The notes under the pieces are model-generated. The model had not been told where the DNA came from and searched no databases. It saw only the letters and a program-made list of their open reading frames with translations. From assembly GCF_000496735.2 (NCBI RefSeq), contig NZ_AYLO01000100.1:28130-92129 (forward strand): a DNA stretch of 64,000 nucleotides, read 5' to 3'. This document shows, one piece after another, positions 11,336 to 20,814 of this stretch. The stretch is from Methyloglobulus morosus KoM1. GTDB lineage: Bacteria; Pseudomonadota; Gammaproteobacteria; Methylococcales; Methylomonadaceae. The translations under genes were made by a program, and so were the position numbers. Position 1 is the first letter of the stretch, and each line of letters begins with the position of its first letter.

Positions 11336-13372
11336 TTAGAAATCCATGCTTGCCTTGACCCTGAATGTTATGCCGTCTCTTTGTATGCCTGTTTGCCTGT
11401 GGTCGGGGGAGCCGGGATCGAAATAACGTTCGTCAAACAGGTTGTAAGCCCCCGCCGACAACTCCAGGCCTTTCACCCAGTTCTTAGTAAAGACGGTGAG
11501 GTTACTGATGACATAATCATCCACTTTTCCAATGACCCCGCCAGGATTTTTTGCAGGCACTAACCTGCTGCTCAGGTATTGGGTTTCAAAGCCAAGAAAT
11601 ACGATGTCCTGCCAAAGCGGCGCAATTAGGTTGAGCTTGGCCATGTGGGCAGGGGAATTGGCTAGGCGTTGGTTAGTCTTTGAGTCTGTGGTTTTTTGAA
11701 AGGAATAACTGATACGGCCCTGAAAGCCATTACCCCAGTTATCTTCTAACTGTAACTCAAGGCCGTTGGATTCGGCATTATTGACGTTTTGGGATTGTGT
11801 GTTGTTGTTATTCACTGAAACCTGGGCAATGATGTTATTGACATCGGTATGAAATAAGTTGAATTCTCCACGCAGGTGGTCATTGAAATAATGTTCTAGG
11901 ATTAACTCTGTGGTATCCAATTTTTCAGGTTTCAAGCTAGGGTTAGGTAAGTTCCCGAAGAAGGGGGTATTGATCTCAAATTGGCTGGGTGCCCTAAAAG
12001 CGGTGCCGTACAGTAATTTTACTGTCGTCTTTTCCCAAGGGTTATAGATCAAGGCCAAACGCGGGTTGAGGGTGTCACCGAAAATACTGTAAAAATCATA
12101 ACGAATACCGGCATTGAAGGTAAATTGGTCATTGAATTTATATTCATCCTGGGCAAACAGCGCCCAGCGGTAAGAGTTTACGTTAGACGAAACTAGCTGG
12201 GAAATTGGCAAATTGGGACGGGCATTGAAATTGCTAAGGAACTGGTCGAAATCATGCTGGATTTCGCCGCCGACGGTAAGCCTATGGTCGTCAATGACTT
12301 TGGATAGTTCCGTAATGGCACGCCACCACTGACCATGGGTCGAATCCTTGTTTATGGCAATCCCCGGGGGGGTGAATTGATTTCCGAAATCGGTTGGGAA
12401 ATCCCCTTTGTAGTTGTATTGATTGTACGAAACCCTTGTTTGCAGGTTAAGTTGGTTCTCAAAAGTGTGGTTGTAGTTAAGGTACAAAAAAGCCGCCTGG
12501 TCTGTGGTATGGGTGCGTGGATCGTTAAAAATGGTTTCGAACGATGCGGTAGGAATTCCTTTCCTGCGGTTGACATAGACCCCTTCCAGGGTAAAGTCGC
12601 CGTAGCTGAACTTGCCCATCAGTTTTTGGGCCTCTTCGTAATCATTGTTTTGGTAAATGCCATTGTTGGTGGCAGGGCTGTCAAACTCCTTGGAAAAAAA
12701 CCGGGTGTTGCCTTGGCTGTTATAAATCGTTCCGGTAAGGAAAGCTTCCAGTCCACTGTTAAAGCGTTTGCCATAGCTCGCGCTAGTCTTGTAAGTATCG
12801 AAGGACCCATATGAAGCCTTCACATTCGCACCGTCCAGGTCCCGCCCCCGCTTAGTGATGACATTAATGACGCCGAAAACCGCACTGCTGCCGTAAAGGG
12901 AAGAACTGGGGCCACGCACCACTTCCACCCGTTCTATCATGTCCACATCAACCGGAAAATTTTGATCGGAATAAAAGGATTCAAACAGGTTGTCGTTATA
13001 TCGATGACCGTCAATCAGCAGCAGCAAACGGGTGTTGTTGTCGGTGGGAAGGCCAAATCCGCGAGAGCCGATAAAACCATAATTATGGTCAGTCGTATTG
13101 TAAAAACCTTTCAGGCTGGCAATGATGTCGCCAAAACTCTGGTAACCCCATTTTTTTATCTCATCGGCAGTCACAATGCTAACAGATGCAGGGGCTTTGC
13201 TTACTTTCTGTTCGTATTTGGAAGCGGTGAATACAGAGGGGATTTCCTGGAACAATTGTTTTTCTTCGGCAGTTGCCGAGCCTCCTGGCGAATAAGGGTC
13301 ATTTTGAGCGTAAGCCAATCCTAGGGGCAGGAAAATCATGCTCACTAATTGGATAAATGATTGAAATCTCAT
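11336..13372 (-). CDS. TonB-dependent outer-membrane receptor
   Basis: A 678-residue TonB-dependent receptor. The signal peptide ends at AYA-Q (residue about 22). An N-terminal plug domain (about 45-165) has SVSIVTADEIKKWG, LLLLIDGHRYND, IERVEVVRGPSSSLYGSSAVFGVINVITKRG. A 22-strand-type barrel follows and ends with an aromatic C-terminal residue (KASMDF), as expected for BamA-dependent insertion. The plug/barrel features resemble the colicin I/vitamin B12/heme receptor group; the ligand cannot be told from sequence. It heads the cassette with the periplasmic binding protein and the kinase/GGDEF/EAL protein. A copy of the 20-bp repeat is about 170 bp upstream of the start. Confidence 0.92.
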   Translation of the reverse strand: MRFQSFIQLVSMIFLPLGLAYAQNDPYSPGGSATAEEKQLFQEIPSVFTASKYEQKVSKAPASVSIVTADEIKKWGYQSFGDIIASLKGFYNTTDHNYGFIGSRGFGLPTDNNTRLLLLIDGHRYNDNLFESFYSDQNFPVDVDMIERVEVVRGPSSSLYGSSAVFGVINVITKRGRDLDGANVKASYGSFDTYKTSASYGKRFNSGLEAFLTGTIYNSQGNTRFFSKEFDSPATNNGIYQNNDYEEAQKLMGKFSYGDFTLEGVYVNRRKGIPTASFETIFNDPRTHTTDQAAFLYLNYNHTFENQLNLQTRVSYNQYNYKGDFPTDFGNQFTPPGIAINKDSTHGQWWRAITELSKVIDDHRLTVGGEIQHDFDQFLSNFNARPNLPISQLVSSNVNSYRWALFAQDEYKFNDQFTFNAGIRYDFYSIFGDTLNPRLALIYNPWEKTTVKLLYGTAFRAPSQFEINTPFFGNLPNPSLKPEKLDTTELILEHYFNDHLRGEFNLFHTDVNNIIAQVSVNNNNTQSQNVNNAESNGLELQLEDNWGNGFQGRISYSFQKTTDSKTNQRLANSPAHMAKLNLIAPLWQDIVFLGFETQYLSSRLVPAKNPGGVIGKVDDYVISNLTVFTKNWVKGLELSAGAYNLFDERYFDPGSPDHRQTGIQRDGITFRVKASMDF

Positions 13373-13840
13373 AACTACTACTATGTCTAGTGTGTTTCTT
13401 CAAATATAGCTGAATTTATCAGAAGGTGCGCTGTAAAACTTATAGCAGTGAGCAAACTTCGCTTAAGTCGTTGCCTTTTTTGAAATGCCAAGGGATAAAT
13501 TGCTTAGGGAAAACTTCTCCTTTATTTTTTATTTCGCTTCGTAGGTATTCGTACTAATTGCCCACCTAACCAACCTTCCATAATATAAGACAGATTATTT
13601 TGTCAAGGTGTAAAATCAAGCAATTTTTGGATTGCGTGACATACCTCACATTATTGCGAATTATTTATTCATTTATTGTGAGTTCATCTACGCTTTTACA
13701 AAAAGACAATAGCATTTTTAAAGCACTTATGGTTGGCATTTTCGATCCAGGAAGCGTTTGACCTTTTTATACTGAACTGTGCAGTTTGCCGGACTCGGGC
13801 AGCTGCTGGAACTTACTATAGATATAGAGGATTTAAATTT
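13373..13840. other. Intergenic region between TonB receptor and DMT transporter
   Basis: About 470 bp, AT-rich, between divergently transcribed genes. It must hold the promoters of both. The only distinctive element is the second copy of the 20-bp repeat at 13542-13561. No convincing gene is present; the transporter frame could extend to a TTG near 13733, but that start has no support. Confidence 0.6.
13542..13561 (+). promoter_or_regulatory. 20-bp repeated element, copy 2
   Basis: TAGGTATTCGTACTAATTGC on the plus strand, identical to copy 1 at 11223-11242 read on the minus strand. It lies about 170 bp upstream of the TonB receptor start (minus strand) and about 280 bp upstream of the DMT transporter (plus strand). 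A close variant lies at 33395-33410 in the leader of the multicopper-oxidase operon. Confidence 0.6.
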
Positions 13841-14734
13841 ATGTGGTTGTATTATGCGCTGTTGGGGCCACCATTCTGGGCATTGGTTAATATTCTCGAC
13901 AGCCATTGCGTAGGCAATGTGTTTGACCGTCCCTGGATTGGCGTTATTACTGGCTCCCTGGCGACGGCAGTTATCTTGCTGGTATTTCCTTTTGTGTTGC
14001 CATATATGGAATGGCAACTACCGGATTGGCCTATCATCGCCTTGGCTTTGTTGTCAGGGGCGTTGATACAATTAGCCCAAGCCTTTTATTTCCAAGCATT
14101 GGAAGAAACTGAGGCGGGCATCGTAGCGGCCTATGAAAATTTTACCCCTACGCTTTTGCCGTTAGCCAGCTATTTTTTGATGGGCGATGAATTGGAACTT
14201 TGGCATTACATCGCGATTGGGGTATTGATCATCGCATCACTCTGTTTTTGCTTGATCGATATTTCCAGAAACGGCAAATGGGATTCGATTTTTTTAATGC
14301 TGATGGCATCTTCAATTCAGGTTGCTGCGATATTGCTTGAAAAATACGTGTTTGAAAATGGCACGTTTATTATCTGTTTCATGTTTATCATTATCGGCGT
14401 GGTGTTTAGCGGCCTGTTGCCCTTAGTGCTCAGCCCTCAAGTTAGAACGACATTCAGCAATAATCTCCCCAAACTGACCCCCATGGCCCCGCTTTTTATC
14501 GGGCTTGAATTTGCCAATGTGGTCGCCTTATATTTGAGCCAGAAGGCGCTTGATTTGGGTTCGCCCGCATTGTCCGCCGCTATGGAAACCACGGTGCCCG
14601 GCTATACGTTCCTGCTTACGATCTTACTGCTGTATTTCAAACACCATTATGGCGATGAAGATGCCCGCTATAAAATCCGCACTAAAATGGTCCTAGTGGG
14701 CATAATGACAGCGGGCGTTATGCAAATAGCTTAA
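13841..14734 (+). CDS. EamA/DMT-family membrane transporter
   Basis: A 297-residue very hydrophobic protein with about ten predicted membrane segments in two EamA-like halves (MWLYYALLGPPFWALVNILD at the start, FYFQALEETEAGIVAAYENFTPTLLPLASYFLMGDEL in the first half, VVALYLSQKALDLGSPALSAAMETTVPGYTFLL in the second). The acidic pair EEAEAG-like 'LEETEAG' resembles substrate-pathway residues in this superfamily. The ATG at 13841 is preferred because GAGG lies about 10 bases upstream and the first membrane helix starts directly after it. The substrate is unknown. Its stop codon overlaps that of gspB on the other strand (shared TTAA). Confidence 0.8.
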   Translation: MWLYYALLGPPFWALVNILDSHCVGNVFDRPWIGVITGSLATAVILLVFPFVLPYMEWQLPDWPIIALALLSGALIQLAQAFYFQALEETEAGIVAAYENFTPTLLPLASYFLMGDELELWHYIAIGVLIIASLCFCLIDISRNGKWDSIFLMLMASSIQVAAILLEKYVFENGTFIICFMFIIIGVVFSGLLPLVLSPQVRTTFSNNLPKLTPMAPLFIGLEFANVVALYLSQKALDLGSPALSAAMETTVPGYTFLLTILLLYFKHHYGDEDARYKIRTKMVLVGIMTAGVMQIA

Positions 14735-15525
14735 GGCCGATCAACCTTAAACGTGTCATTACCGTTCTCGAGAATGATACTGTCTGCACGGATTTCCTTG
14801 AGTTTTACTGAACCCTTTATGAACTGCCCGGCCTTGTATTTAACCATATCGATGATGACAAATCGATCTTCCGGTTGTTGGGCATAACTGAACACATTGA
14901 TGGTTAAATTAGGCAACGTGCTGCGCTCTTCGTAAGGCAGTTCGTTCAAGTCATGGACACTTTCCCCCTTGGGTGCAAGCAGTGGCTTTGACGGAGACAT
15001 AGGTTCTTCATCGGCAATGGAAAATTCAGGCTGGCTTGCGGGCAATGCTTTGCTGCGGCTAATCGTCTCTTTATTCATGGTTGGCCATTTTTTTTCTGGG
15101 GCCTTCTTAACGGGCCGCTCGATTTCAGCCATTTTTTTTGATTCGATCAACTCCGCAATGGAAGGCGAAGGCGGTTGTGGTACTGCCTGTTGGGGCGACG
15201 GCTTAACCGCTTGGTTAATGCCATTCTGTGATGCGGGGCTTCCTAGAGGCAAAAGCCGCTTTTCTGATGTCAACGGCAATAGCTGTGTGTCTAAGCTTCC
15301 TGTGGCCTTACCTTTGGGTTGCGACTCCACAGAGGACTTCTGGGTGAAATGCCACACAAAATATGCGACCACCAATAGATTGCCGATAATCAACGCAATT
15401 ATCCACTTGGTTGATTTTTGTTTAGGTTGCGGCGGGTTAAGCAAGATTCTGTCCGTCGCGGAATCCGGTTGGGTAGCTTGCCGTTGCTGTTCGGATTTAC
15501 GTAAGGCATCGAGGATATATGACAT
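14731..15525 (-). CDS. gspB: General secretion pathway protein B (GspB-type)
   Basis: 264 residues. It begins with the diagnostic MSYILDALRKSEQQRQ helix. A single membrane anchor (about 41-60), a long Pro/Ser-rich periplasmic linker and the C-terminal T2SSB domain (about 195-264, TINVFSYAQQPEDRFVIIDMVKYKAGQFI...) follow. Together with the ATPase encoded just upstream (6-bp gap), GspB helps carry or assemble the type II secretin through peptidoglycan in Aeromonas- and Vibrio-type systems. The rest of the type II secretion genes are not in this window. Confidence 0.88.
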   Translation of the reverse strand: MSYILDALRKSEQQRQATQPDSATDRILLNPPQPKQKSTKWIIALIIGNLLVVAYFVWHFTQKSSVESQPKGKATGSLDTQLLPLTSEKRLLPLGSPASQNGINQAVKPSPQQAVPQPPSPSIAELIESKKMAEIERPVKKAPEKKWPTMNKETISRSKALPASQPEFSIADEEPMSPSKPLLAPKGESVHDLNELPYEERSTLPNLTINVFSYAQQPEDRFVIIDMVKYKAGQFIKGSVKLKEIRADSIILENGNDTFKVDRP

Positions 15526-15531
15526 TGTGCA

Positions 15532-17175
15532 TCAGTCCTGTTTTAAATGCGGCGAACCCTGTGCGCCAGTTGCATTATCTAGGTGAAAAATTGTTTGGAT
15601 GCCCACTTTGCCGTCTTGCTTTAAGTGGTACGTTCGTTGAAAATTGACGACCCTTGCTTTCAGGTCGGCATCAAAAAAACGGCGATTTTTAACTTCTGGG
15701 TTAACGCCGTCTATTGCCGCCAACCGCTCCCGCAACCAAACGACATTATCGGACGATTGCCCTGGGAAAATCATGTTCACCCCAGGCTTGGGGGGTTGCC
15801 AAAGCAATACGTAATAACCATCCCAAAAACTCAACACATCCGCTAACGGAAATGTCACATCGTGGTCGAATGCGAAGGTTGGCCGTCCGTCCTTTATCGC
15901 TGTCAATAGGACGTAATGTTTAGTTTCTGGCGACAACGAAAACTCCAATACCACAGGACGATTAAATGCCAGCAGGTCTTTCCAGTTGCCCTTGTCAAAC
16001 TGACATTTCAACCCCATTTTTAGGGCAGTATTGCAGTCTACTTGTTGGCTGGTTGGAGGTTCTTTGCCCCAGCGCTTCAAGGCATTGCTTAACCCCGCGC
16101 TTAAAGTAAGGGCTGGATCGGCCAACCACGCACTAAAGGGTTTAGTTTCAGCAACAGGCGGTTCGTGCTTAATGACAGTCGGGGCAACCTTAGCGGGCAC
16201 TAACGGTCCTATGCTGGGCTTTTCTGGCAAAGCATCGGGTATAATCGTCTTGATTTTAGGGGGGGCTTGGTTGCTTGCATAATAAGTTTTGTAATATAGC
16301 CCAATAGCAAGGCAGCTTAAGGCCAACCCAGCCAATATAGGCTTTAACCAAAATGGCTTATCATGGGTAGGTGCCAGCGTTTCTTTGGCGGCACGTTTGA
16401 TGATGGCCGGTGTAATGACGCGGGTGTCAGTTGAGTATGCCCCCAGCAAGGCGCAATGGCTGATAATGTTGATTATCCGAGGGATGCCCTTGGAATAATG
16501 GAAAATCTTATCGATTGCTTTTTCTTTGAACAGGTCAGGATCGCCTTTGCACATCATCAACCGGTGGCGTATATAGGTACGGGTTTCGGGAAGAGAGAGC
16601 GGCAGCAGATGATAACGGGCGGTTATGCGCTGATTTAACTGGCGCAATTCGCGCCGATTCAATAAATCTTTCAATTCCGGCTGACCAACCAGGATGATTT
16701 GCAGTAATTTTGTCTTCGTGGTTTCAAGGTTGGTCAGCAAGCGGACTTGCTCCAAAACCTCCAGGCTTAGGTTTTGGGCTTCATCAATGACCAGGACGGT
16801 GCGCCTACCATTGGCGTGGGCGGTGAGCAAGTGTTGGTTGAGTGCATCAATAAGGTTTTTTAAGCTGTGCTGGTGCTTGTCATAAGCTATCCTCAATTCG
16901 TCGCAAATCGTCGCCAATAGTTCAATAGCATCCAACTTGGGGTTTAAGATAAGGGCAATGTCAATATTTTCTGGCAATTGCTGCAACAAACAGTGGCACA
17001 ATGTTGTCTTACCTGTGCCGACCTCGCCGGTCAAGGCGACGAAGCCGCCACCGTGATTGATCCCGTACAATAGATGCGCCAAACCTTCCTGATGACGGGC
17101 ACTCATGAAAATGAAGTGCGGATCCGGTGCGATCGAGAACGGCAACTCGCTAAAATGAAAATATTCGTTATACAA
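15532..17175 (-). CDS. gspA: ExeA/GspA-type AAA ATPase with peptidoglycan-binding domain
   Basis: 547 residues. The cytoplasmic AAA_22 ATPase domain starts with the family signature YFHFSELPFSIAPDPHF, then Walker A GEVGTGKTT (about 49-57) and Walker B VLVIDEAQN. A membrane helix near 275-295 (ILAGLALSCLAIGLYY) leads into the periplasm. There a C39-peptidase-like segment (about 345-455, including HYVLLTAIKDGRPTFAFDHD) precedes a C-terminal PG_binding_1 domain (about 470-540). This is the full ExeA layout: ATP-driven remodelling or binding of peptidoglycan to place the type II secretin. It is co-transcribed with gspB. Confidence 0.9.
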   Translation of the reverse strand: MYNEYFHFSELPFSIAPDPHFIFMSARHQEGLAHLLYGINHGGGFVALTGEVGTGKTTLCHCLLQQLPENIDIALILNPKLDAIELLATICDELRIAYDKHQHSLKNLIDALNQHLLTAHANGRRTVLVIDEAQNLSLEVLEQVRLLTNLETTKTKLLQIILVGQPELKDLLNRRELRQLNQRITARYHLLPLSLPETRTYIRHRLMMCKGDPDLFKEKAIDKIFHYSKGIPRIINIISHCALLGAYSTDTRVITPAIIKRAAKETLAPTHDKPFWLKPILAGLALSCLAIGLYYKTYYASNQAPPKIKTIIPDALPEKPSIGPLVPAKVAPTVIKHEPPVAETKPFSAWLADPALTLSAGLSNALKRWGKEPPTSQQVDCNTALKMGLKCQFDKGNWKDLLAFNRPVVLEFSLSPETKHYVLLTAIKDGRPTFAFDHDVTFPLADVLSFWDGYYVLLWQPPKPGVNMIFPGQSSDNVVWLRERLAAIDGVNPEVKNRRFFDADLKARVVNFQRTYHLKQDGKVGIQTIFHLDNATGAQGSPHLKQD

Positions 17176-17343
17176 AATTATTTTTTCTAGATAGTTGGTA
17201 AAATGAATTTTATTTCAGTAACCTGTATGCGAAAATTTATCAAGGCATTATGACTAATGCCTGTCTTTTTGCCTTGAATCCTGAACCTTGCACCACCTAA
17301 TGCATAATTGTAACCTACAACAGAAATAAGGTCTCGCTGCAAC

Positions 17344-18255
17344 ATGGGTCGCTACGATCAAAACAGAAACAAAAAGTCCAACAATACGGCTTTTATTATT
17401 GCTATCCTGGTTTCATTGCTTACCGGAATCAGCGGCACTTATTATATTTTGACCAATTTCGAGCTTCCTAAAGAAGCAGAAACTACGGATTTGGGCATTG
17501 AACCCACCAACAAAACGACGATTTCAAAAGCATTTCCTGATGAACAAAAAGCTGTAAACCTGAGCGAACCCCTACCGCCCGCAAAGCCAGAAATTTTGGT
17601 TCGCAACAACGATAAAATCCCAGCCCAACAAGATGGATTGCCCGATTTACTGGGCAGTGATAATTATGTCAGGCAAACACTGGCTTCGCTTTTTCCAGGG
17701 CTTGCCCAATGGCTTAATACTGACCGGTTGATTAGGCGGTATGTGGAAATCATAAACGATTTCGCCCAAGGCACACGCATTGTCAAACATGTCAGCTTTC
17801 TGCGGTTTGACGAGTACTTTACCGTAGCCCAAGATGAAAATGGCCTGTATATTGCGCCTAAAAGCTTTGCGCGATACAACAACTTAGCGCAAACGATCCA
17901 CGCTATTGATGTTAAAGCCGCCGTTGCCGTTTACCAAAAACTCAGGCCGTTGATGCTTCAAGTGTTTGCAGAATTCAATTATCCCGACGACATCACCTTA
18001 GAAAACATCGTAAATAAGGCTGCAGGTGAAATTATTGCCACACCTGTGCTGGATGGAAATATCACCTTGGTCAGGCCGTCCGTCTTCTACAAATTTGCCG
18101 ATCCCAAACTTGAAGCGCTCAATCCCGTCCAAAAACAAATGCTAAGGATGGGCGCTGAAAACACGCGTCTTATCCAAAACAAATGCCGTGAATTTTTGGT
18201 CGAATTGGCTAGATCAGATGTTAAGGCTATCGATTATCAGGAAACCCCACAATAG
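17344..18255 (+). CDS. DUF3014-domain membrane protein
   Basis: 303 residues. A short basic cytoplasmic N-terminus (MGRYDQNRNKKSNN) is followed by one membrane helix (about 16-36), a Pro/Glu/Lys-rich linker and a soluble domain from about 95 (LPDLLGSDNYVRQTLASLFPG... to the end) that matches DUF3014. The domain has many helices and no recognisable catalytic motif. It is divergent from the gspA-gspB pair. The function of the family is not known to me; an envelope role is likely from topology only. Confidence 0.75.
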   Translation: MGRYDQNRNKKSNNTAFIIAILVSLLTGISGTYYILTNFELPKEAETTDLGIEPTNKTTISKAFPDEQKAVNLSEPLPPAKPEILVRNNDKIPAQQDGLPDLLGSDNYVRQTLASLFPGLAQWLNTDRLIRRYVEIINDFAQGTRIVKHVSFLRFDEYFTVAQDENGLYIAPKSFARYNNLAQTIHAIDVKAAVAVYQKLRPLMLQVFAEFNYPDDITLENIVNKAAGEIIATPVLDGNITLVRPSVFYKFADPKLEALNPVQKQMLRMGAENTRLIQNKCREFLVELARSDVKAIDYQETPQ

Positions 18256-18631
18256 CAAAACCTATTTCATAAACAGAAAGACAAGTGATTATTGTAGAAG
18301 GACAATAATTTCTTCTGTGCCGGGGATTAATATCTTTCCCTACAAGCTGCATTATTAAGGATTTAAGAACCTTAAAATAACATAGCTATGAACTTTACCA
18401 CAGGCATCAAACTCCAGTCCTGTACTGATTGCCTGGAGACGGAGAGTCGCCATGCCAGCATGAAGTGTAGTCACCCCGCCCGAATTGGTGGATGATACCA
18501 ATCCTAAAAAAACACCTCATTTGTTGCGGATATCAATACACCTTGTTGTACTTTATTGGGCAATAAAAAAACCGCTATGCCACAAAACATGCAGGTTTTT
18601 GTACTTTGTTGAACGGCGTTAAAGCACTTGG
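18256..18631. other. Intergenic region before tRNA-Ser
   Basis: About 375 bp with no supported gene. It contains short inverted repeats (CTCCAG/CTGGAG around 18412-18440; ATTGGT/ACCAAT around 18485-18503) and, at its right end, a hairpin that probably terminates the tRNA-Ser transcript. Confidence 0.55.
18564..18600 (-). terminator. Probable terminator of tRNA-Ser
   Basis: On the minus strand, downstream of tRNA-Ser, an AAAAACC stem pairs with GGTTTTT across an imperfect inner part, and the right arm runs into a T-rich stretch. The stem is interrupted, so strength is uncertain. Confidence 0.45.
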
Positions 18632-18719
18632 TGGCGGAGAGAGAGGGGTTCGAACCCTCGATACGTTGCCGTATACACACTTTCCAGGCGTGCGCCTTCG
18701 ACCACTCGGCCATCTCTCC
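18632..18719 (-). tRNA. tRNA-Ser (GGA)
   Basis: 88 bases on the minus strand with a seven-pair GGAGAGA/TCTCTCC acceptor stem, a class II variable arm (TATACGGCAACGTA), a T-loop GGTTCGAACC and an encoded CCA end. The anticodon loop is CTGGAAA, giving anticodon GGA (serine codons UCC/UCU). Confidence 0.97.
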
Positions 18720-18820
18720 TGATTGTTACTGTTTTGATGCTTGCCCTGGGGTTATCTTAATTTGGGCAGGGCGGCAAGGATAAGCCAGAATGCCTTTTGT
18801 TGCAATGATATTATGTGATT

Positions 18821-20737
18821 TTATGCTGATTTCAGGCTTTCAAGCTCATCCCAGCGTTGGTAAGCTTGCTCTAACTGGGTATCTGTGACTTGCAGTTCTG
18901 CCAAGGTGTCGGCGACAACGGTTGGGTCGTTTTTGTAAAAATCCGGGGAACTGATCTTTTGGGTCAGTTCCGCTTGCTTAGCTTCAAGCTGGGCGATGAT
19001 TTCGGGCAAAGCATTTAACTCTTGTTGCTCTTTGAAGCTGAGTTTACTTTTAGTCGGTTTTTTAGGGACATTTGGATTTTCAACGCCTGAGTCCGGTTTC
19101 TTTTTGCCATCCAGGTTTTTTTTGTCAGTTTCTGTTTTTGCGATGGCTTGTTTCTGTTTTTGCCAGTCGCTGTAACCACCGACTAACTCTTCCACTTTTC
19201 CTGAGCCATCCAGAACGCAAACGCTGGTGACGACGTTATCCAGGAATGCCCTGTCGTGGCTGACTAATAATAACGTCCCACTATAATCAACCAGCTTTTC
19301 TTCCAATAGCTCCAGGGTTTCCAGATCGAGGTCGTTGGTCGGTTCGTCCATCACCAAAAAATTGGCAGGTTTGGTGAACAATCGCGCCAACAACAGGCGA
19401 TTTTTTTCACCGCCCGACAGGCTCTTGACGGGCGACCTCGCCCTTGCTGGAGCAAACAGGAAATCGGACAAATAGGACATGACGTGTCGCCTGTTTCCTG
19501 CTATTTCGACAAAATCATTGCCGTCAGCAACCGTATCAACAACTGTCATTTCAGGATCAAGCTGGTCGCGGAGTTGGTCGAAATAGGCGATTTCCAGGCG
19601 TGTACCGTGTTCCACCGTGCCGCTATCGGGCGGCAATTCCTTGAGCAATAGCCTAAGTAAAGTCGTTTTACCTGCCCCATTTGCACCGATAAGGCCGATT
19701 TTATCGCCACGTTGGATGAGCGTGGAGAAATGACTGATGATTTGCCTTTCCGGATAACTAAAGCAAATATCGTTGACTTCGATAACTTTTTTGCCTGATG
19801 CGTCGACATTAGTTAATCCCAGCTTGCTGGTTCCTTGTTGAAGTCGGCGTTGCGCCCGCTCTTTGCGGAGCTTTTCCAATGCCCTCACCCGGCCTTCGTT
19901 ACGGGTACGCCGAGCCTTTACACCTTGCCTGATCCAGACTTCTTCTTGCGCCAGCTTTTTGTCAAATTCGGCATTTTGGTTCGCTTCGTCTTCCAGTGCC
20001 GCCGCTTTACGCCGCAAGTAATCGTCATACGTGCCTTGCCAAGACACCAAGTTGCCGCGGTCCAAATCGACAATACGGGTTGCCAGTTTCTGTAAAAACG
20101 CCCGGTCATGGGTAACGAAAAGCACCGCGCCATCGAAGTTAAGCAATTGCTCCTCCAGCCAAGTAATGCTTTCAAAGTCGAGGTGATTGGTTGGCTCGTC
20201 CAGTAACAGCACTTGCGGCTCGATAACCAAGGCTTTCGCCAACGCAACTCGGCGTTTCCATCCGCCCGATAAATCCTTGACCTTTAATTCTCCCGGCAGG
20301 TTCAATTTGCTGAGTGTGGCTTCTATTTTGGTGTTGAAATGCCAACCATTCAGGGCTTCCAGCTTGTGCTGCAAATCACCCAGTTCTTGCAAGGATTTCT
20401 GGTCGTGGTAATCCATCGTCAATGATAGGTCATGGTAACGCGCAATCACTTCACCCAGTTCGCCTAAGCCACTGGCAACCGCATCGTAGACAGTCGCTTC
20501 ATTTGGCAATTCGGGCGCTTGTTCCAGCCATGCCAGTTTTAATGCAGGTTCCCGCCAGATGTCGCCGCCATCAGGCAGTACACTGCCGGCTATGATTTTC
20601 ATCAGGGTCGACTTACCTTCGCCATTGCGCCCTAACAGCCCTACCCTTTCACCCATATCCAACTGGAAATTTTCCTTATTTAATAAAGCATGGGAGCCAA
20701 AAGCGATGGCGATGTTCGATAGGCGTAATAAAGGCAT
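18821..20737 (-). CDS. uup: ABC-F ATPase Uup
   Basis: 638 residues with two ABC ATPase domains and no membrane segments. Walker A motifs are GRNGEGKST (about 36) and GANGAGKTT (about 350); signature motifs are LSGGWKRR and LSGGEKNR; Walker B strands end in DEPTNHLD and DEPTNDLD. The linker between the domains is charged and helical, and the C-terminal about 80 residues form a coiled coil after a Lys/Pro-rich segment, as in Uup, which binds DNA or branched nucleic acid and also affects ribosome function. Uup loss in E. coli raises precise transposon excision. It is monocistronic here, downstream of ppiD on the same strand. Confidence 0.92.
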   Translation of the reverse strand: MPLLRLSNIAIAFGSHALLNKENFQLDMGERVGLLGRNGEGKSTLMKIIAGSVLPDGGDIWREPALKLAWLEQAPELPNEATVYDAVASGLGELGEVIARYHDLSLTMDYHDQKSLQELGDLQHKLEALNGWHFNTKIEATLSKLNLPGELKVKDLSGGWKRRVALAKALVIEPQVLLLDEPTNHLDFESITWLEEQLLNFDGAVLFVTHDRAFLQKLATRIVDLDRGNLVSWQGTYDDYLRRKAAALEDEANQNAEFDKKLAQEEVWIRQGVKARRTRNEGRVRALEKLRKERAQRRLQQGTSKLGLTNVDASGKKVIEVNDICFSYPERQIISHFSTLIQRGDKIGLIGANGAGKTTLLRLLLKELPPDSGTVEHGTRLEIAYFDQLRDQLDPEMTVVDTVADGNDFVEIAGNRRHVMSYLSDFLFAPARARSPVKSLSGGEKNRLLLARLFTKPANFLVMDEPTNDLDLETLELLEEKLVDYSGTLLLVSHDRAFLDNVVTSVCVLDGSGKVEELVGGYSDWQKQKQAIAKTETDKKNLDGKKKPDSGVENPNVPKKPTKSKLSFKEQQELNALPEIIAQLEAKQAELTQKISSPDFYKNDPTVVADTLAELQVTDTQLEQAYQRWDELESLKSA

Positions 20738-20783
20738 TGGATCAGTTGCGTATTGTTTATGCCGTTAAGCAAAAAAAGCAAAG

Positions 20784-20814
20784 CTCCCTCTCCTATTGGA
20801 GAGGGACGGGGTGA
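20784..20814. repeat. Dispersed intergenic hairpin repeat
   Basis: CCCTCTCC (20786-20793) pairs with GGAGAGGG (20798-20805) around a TATT loop, followed by ACGGGGTGAGGAG. This is the common proteobacterial intergenic repeat of the 'CTCCCTCTCC...GGAGAGGG..GGGGTGAGG' kind. A decayed copy is seen near 43385-43425. Confidence 0.7.

Noticed and set aside
18504..18713. 69-codon minus-strand frame (MAEWSKAHAWKV...)
   Set aside because: It is the tRNA-Ser gene read as protein, a well-known false gene.
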